This document shows positions 62,336 to 64,000 of a stretch of 64,000 bases of DNA, in pieces. A program made the translations under genes and the position numbers. Origin of the DNA: WHSW01 sp963749365 (GTDB taxonomy: Bacteria; Actinomycetota; Thermoleophilia; Solirubrobacterales; 70-9); contig CAVVME010000003.1 of the NCBI GenBank assembly GCA_963749365.1, positions 930,001-994,000 of the forward strand. The letters are read 5' to 3'. Each line of letters opens with the position of its first letter. Within the stretch, counting starts at the first letter, position 1. The notes under the pieces were generated by a model. The model did not search any database. It was not told the DNA's origin and saw only the letters and a program-made list of their open reading frames with translations.

Positions 62336-63331
62336 CGTTCCCCGCCTCCTCGGCGCCCGGCGGCTCGCCGCGAAAGCGCCGCGGCCCGCTCGGCCCGCGG
62401 GCGATCCGCGACAGCCGCCGCGACTCCTCGCGCGGCAGATAGGCACCGCGGGCGTAGAGGCGCCCGTAGTGCTCGACCAGATCGGGGCGGTACTGGCGCA
62501 GCCAGTCGAACCAGATCTCCCGCACCTCGCCGCGCAGGTGGAGCCCGATCCCGCCGACGCTCTCGGCGCCCGCCTCACCGAGCAGGCCGAGCAGCCGCTC
62601 GACCTGCCGCGGGTCGTCGTTGATCCCCGGCATCAGCGGCGCGATCAGGACCCCGGTCGGGATCCCGTTGCGGGCCAGCTCCGCCACCGCCTCGATCCGC
62701 GTCCGCGGGTGTGGCGTGTGGGGCTCGGTCGCGCGCCAGGCCCGCTCCTCGAGGGTGGGGATCGAGAGGTTGGCGACGAACTCGGTCCGCGCCGCCAGCT
62801 CGGCGAAGAGATCGAGGTCGCGCAGCAGGAGCGGCGACTTGGTCAGCACCGAGCACGGGTTGGCGAAGTCGCGCATCGCCTCCCAGACGCCACGGGTCAG
62901 CCGGTAGCGGCCCTCGACCCACTGATAGGGGTCGGTGTTGGTGCCGAGCGCGACGTGCTCGCGAGACCACCGCGGCCGCGCCAGCTCGGCCCGCAGCAGC
63001 TCCGGCAGGTTGACCTTGACGACGATCTCGCGCTCGAAGTCCTCGCGGGGGTTGAGGTCGAGGTAGGTGTGTGTGGGGCGGGCGAAGCAGTAGATAAGAC
63101 GCACGCATGAGTGCAGCCGCGATACGGATTGATCGTCCAGCGGAACGGCATCCTCGACCGCTCGGGAACCCGGTTGATGGCCGAGCGTGCCCGCACCTCG
63201 TGAAAGCTGGTGCCAAGCGCTTCCGGAGCAGCGAAAGTCCGAACCACGGAGTCACCGAGACCCGGCAGCGAGCCCTGCGTGCGATCTCCTTGTTCGAGGT
63301 TCTTCCAGCGCACGAACGTATGTTCGCACAC
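62292..63331 (-). pseudogene. Rv2578c-like radical SAM (SplB-related) gene with a 5-nt frameshifting insertion
   Basis: The N-terminal part reads FHEVRARSAINRVPERSRMP and FRWTINPYRGCTHACV, then shifts frame; the rest resumes as YCFARPTHTYLDLNPREDFE, VALGTNTDPYQWVEGRYRLT, CSVLTKSPLLLRDLDLF, IPTGVLIAPLMPGIND. The radical-SAM motif should be CTHACVYC (CX3CX2C), but GATAA at 63093-63097 (plus strand) lies between the codons for Val and Tyr. Removing those five bases restores the whole gene of about 340 codons. Homologues in actinobacteria are SplB-like proteins. A perfect LexA box overlaps the start. Start GTG at 63331 or 63313. Confidence 0.8.
63313..63326. promoter_or_regulatory. LexA (SOS) box at the start of the radical SAM gene
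   Basis: CGAACGTATGTTCG matches the Gram-positive/actinobacterial LexA consensus CGAAC-N4-GTTCG at every fixed position. It abuts the candidate GTG start at 63313 of the SplB-like gene, implying a leaderless SOS-controlled promoter. Confidence 0.75.
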
Positions 63332-63341
63332 CGGCCGGACG

Positions 63342-64000
63342 CTAGAGCTGCGAGCTGTCGAGCTCCGCCGGGACGACGGTGAGCGCGAGCACCGAGCCGT
63401 CGCGGATCACCCTCGCGGTCGCGTCGCGGCCGATCCGCTCGGCGACCATCAGCCGCTGCAGGTCGGCAGCGGACTCGATCGGGTCGCCGTCGAGCTCGAA
63501 GATCACGTCGCCGACCCGCAGGCCCGCCCGCGCCGCCGGGCTGTCGTCAACCAGCTCGACCACCTCCACTCCGCGCTCGGCGCCGGTCGCCAACCGCGCC
63601 CGGGGCGGCAGCGGCCGCGGCCCGCCGGCGATCCCGAGGTAGGCGCGACGCACCCGGCCCTCGGAGATCAGCGCGGTGATGATCGGCTGGGTGGTGGCGC
63701 TGACCGGCACCGCCAGCCCGAGGCCGACCCCGGCGACGGCGGTGTTGACGCCGACCACCCGCCCGCGCCCGTCGGCGAGCGCGCCGCCGGAGTTGCCCGG
63801 GTTGAGGGCCGCGTCGGTCTGGATCACGTTGTCGATCACCCGCACGCCGCGTCCGGCGCGCGCCGGCAGGGCGCGGCCGAGCGCCGAGACGACGCCGGCC
63901 GTCACCGAGCCCTCGAACCCGTTCGGGTTGCCGATCGCGACCACGAGCTGGCCGACTCGCAGCTCCTCGGCGTCGCCGAGCTGCGCCGGAACCAGGTCGC
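63342..64000 (-). CDS. HtrA/DegP-type serine protease (C-terminal part)
   Basis: The 5' end lies beyond the right edge; about 219 residues are visible. LRVGQLVVAIGNPNGFEGSVTAGVVS and DNVIQTDAALNPGNSGGALADGRGRVVGVNTAV contain the catalytic Ser in NPGNSGGAL; a single PDZ domain follows (GVEVVELVDDSPAARAGLRVGDVIFELDGDPIESAADLQ). The family degrades or refolds damaged exported proteins at the cell envelope. His and Asp of the triad are outside the window. Next to an SOS-controlled gene, but on an independent frame. Confidence 0.9.
   Translation of the reverse strand, partial: DLVPAQLGDAEELRVGQLVVAIGNPNGFEGSVTAGVVSALGRALPARAGRGVRVIDNVIQTDAALNPGNSGGALADGRGRVVGVNTAVAGVGLGLAVPVSATTQPIITALISEGRVRRAYLGIAGGPRPLPPRARLATGAERGVEVVELVDDSPAARAGLRVGDVIFELDGDPIESAADLQRLMVAERIGRDATARVIRDGSVLALTVVPAELDSSQL

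Overview
The window is GC-rich (roughly 70% by eye) DNA from a high-GC actinobacterium, most plausibly class Thermoleophilia (Solirubrobacterales-like). Reasons: a complete but scattered coenzyme F420 gene set including a fused FbiC (CofGH), a DivIVA-type protein, a lone AbiEi/DUF559-type protein, an actinobacterial Rv2578c-like radical SAM gene, GTP-dependent PEP carboxykinase, and the frequent use of GTG and TTG starts with 4-nt start/stop overlaps. This is inference from gene content; no rRNA or tRNA gene is present to confirm it. I see no insertion sequence, prophage or CRISPR array. The density is ordinary chromosomal, with no gene-free stretch over 300 nt except one decayed remnant (47057-47411).

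Layout. 1-10.2 kb: acyl-CoA and ketone-body type catabolism (acetoacetyl-CoA synthetase, acyl-CoA carboxylase beta subunit, 3-hydroxyacyl-CoA dehydrogenase, HMG-CoA lyase, SDR) plus a methylthioadenosine salvage pair. 10.2-17.4 kb: F420 block (F420:NADP reductase, cofD, cofC, a frameshifted cofE, and fbiC on the other strand) with two cupins and a zinc alcohol dehydrogenase between. 17.4-29 kb: aquaporin, pyrophosphatase, a GGDEF-EAL-GAF protein, a coupled multicopper oxidase-ZIP-DtxR metal operon, YgfZ, a predicted nuclease, LOG and PLD proteins. 29-50 kb: ethylmalonyl-CoA pathway genes spread between unrelated genes (ccr 29.0 kb, ecm 35.3 kb, mesaconyl-CoA hydratase candidate 39.1 kb, methylsuccinyl-CoA dehydrogenase candidate 45.8 kb, mcl 49.0 kb), interspersed with ClpS, a LysR regulator, an exported quinoprotein-like dehydrogenase, envelope polysaccharide genes and an AlkX-like DNA glycosylase. 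50-64 kb: PEP carboxykinase divergent from a SucC-like/SucD-like/ferredoxin trio, acetyl-CoA and other acyl-CoA synthetases, two MFS transporters, a frameshifted SOS-boxed radical SAM gene and the C-terminal part of an HtrA-type protease.

Together Acs, the 3-hydroxybutyryl-CoA dehydrogenase, Ccr, Ecm, the MaoC hydratase, the acyl-CoA dehydrogenase, Mcl, a biotin-dependent carboxylase subunit and PckG outline growth on acetate or acetyl-CoA-yielding substrates without a glyoxylate shunt: acetyl-CoA to crotonyl-CoA to ethylmalonyl-CoA to methylsuccinyl-CoA to methylmalyl-CoA, then glyoxylate plus propionyl-CoA, with PckG opening gluconeogenesis.

The least expected signals are (1) a 47-nt hairpin element present twice, once read in frame inside fbiC and once between the SucC-like and SucD-like genes, with the same 38-nt hairpin geometry, a nearly identical 20-nt loop and three compensated stem base pairs; (2) genes that seem to start at non-standard codons (CTG for an SDR, ATC for ClpS, none visible for the exported dehydrogenase); (3) two frameshifted but otherwise well-conserved enzymes (cofE and an Rv2578c/SplB-like radical SAM gene, the latter under a perfect LexA box); and (4) the SucCD-like pair translationally coupled to a FixX-like ferredoxin. 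Some frameshifts could be assembly errors, which I cannot exclude.
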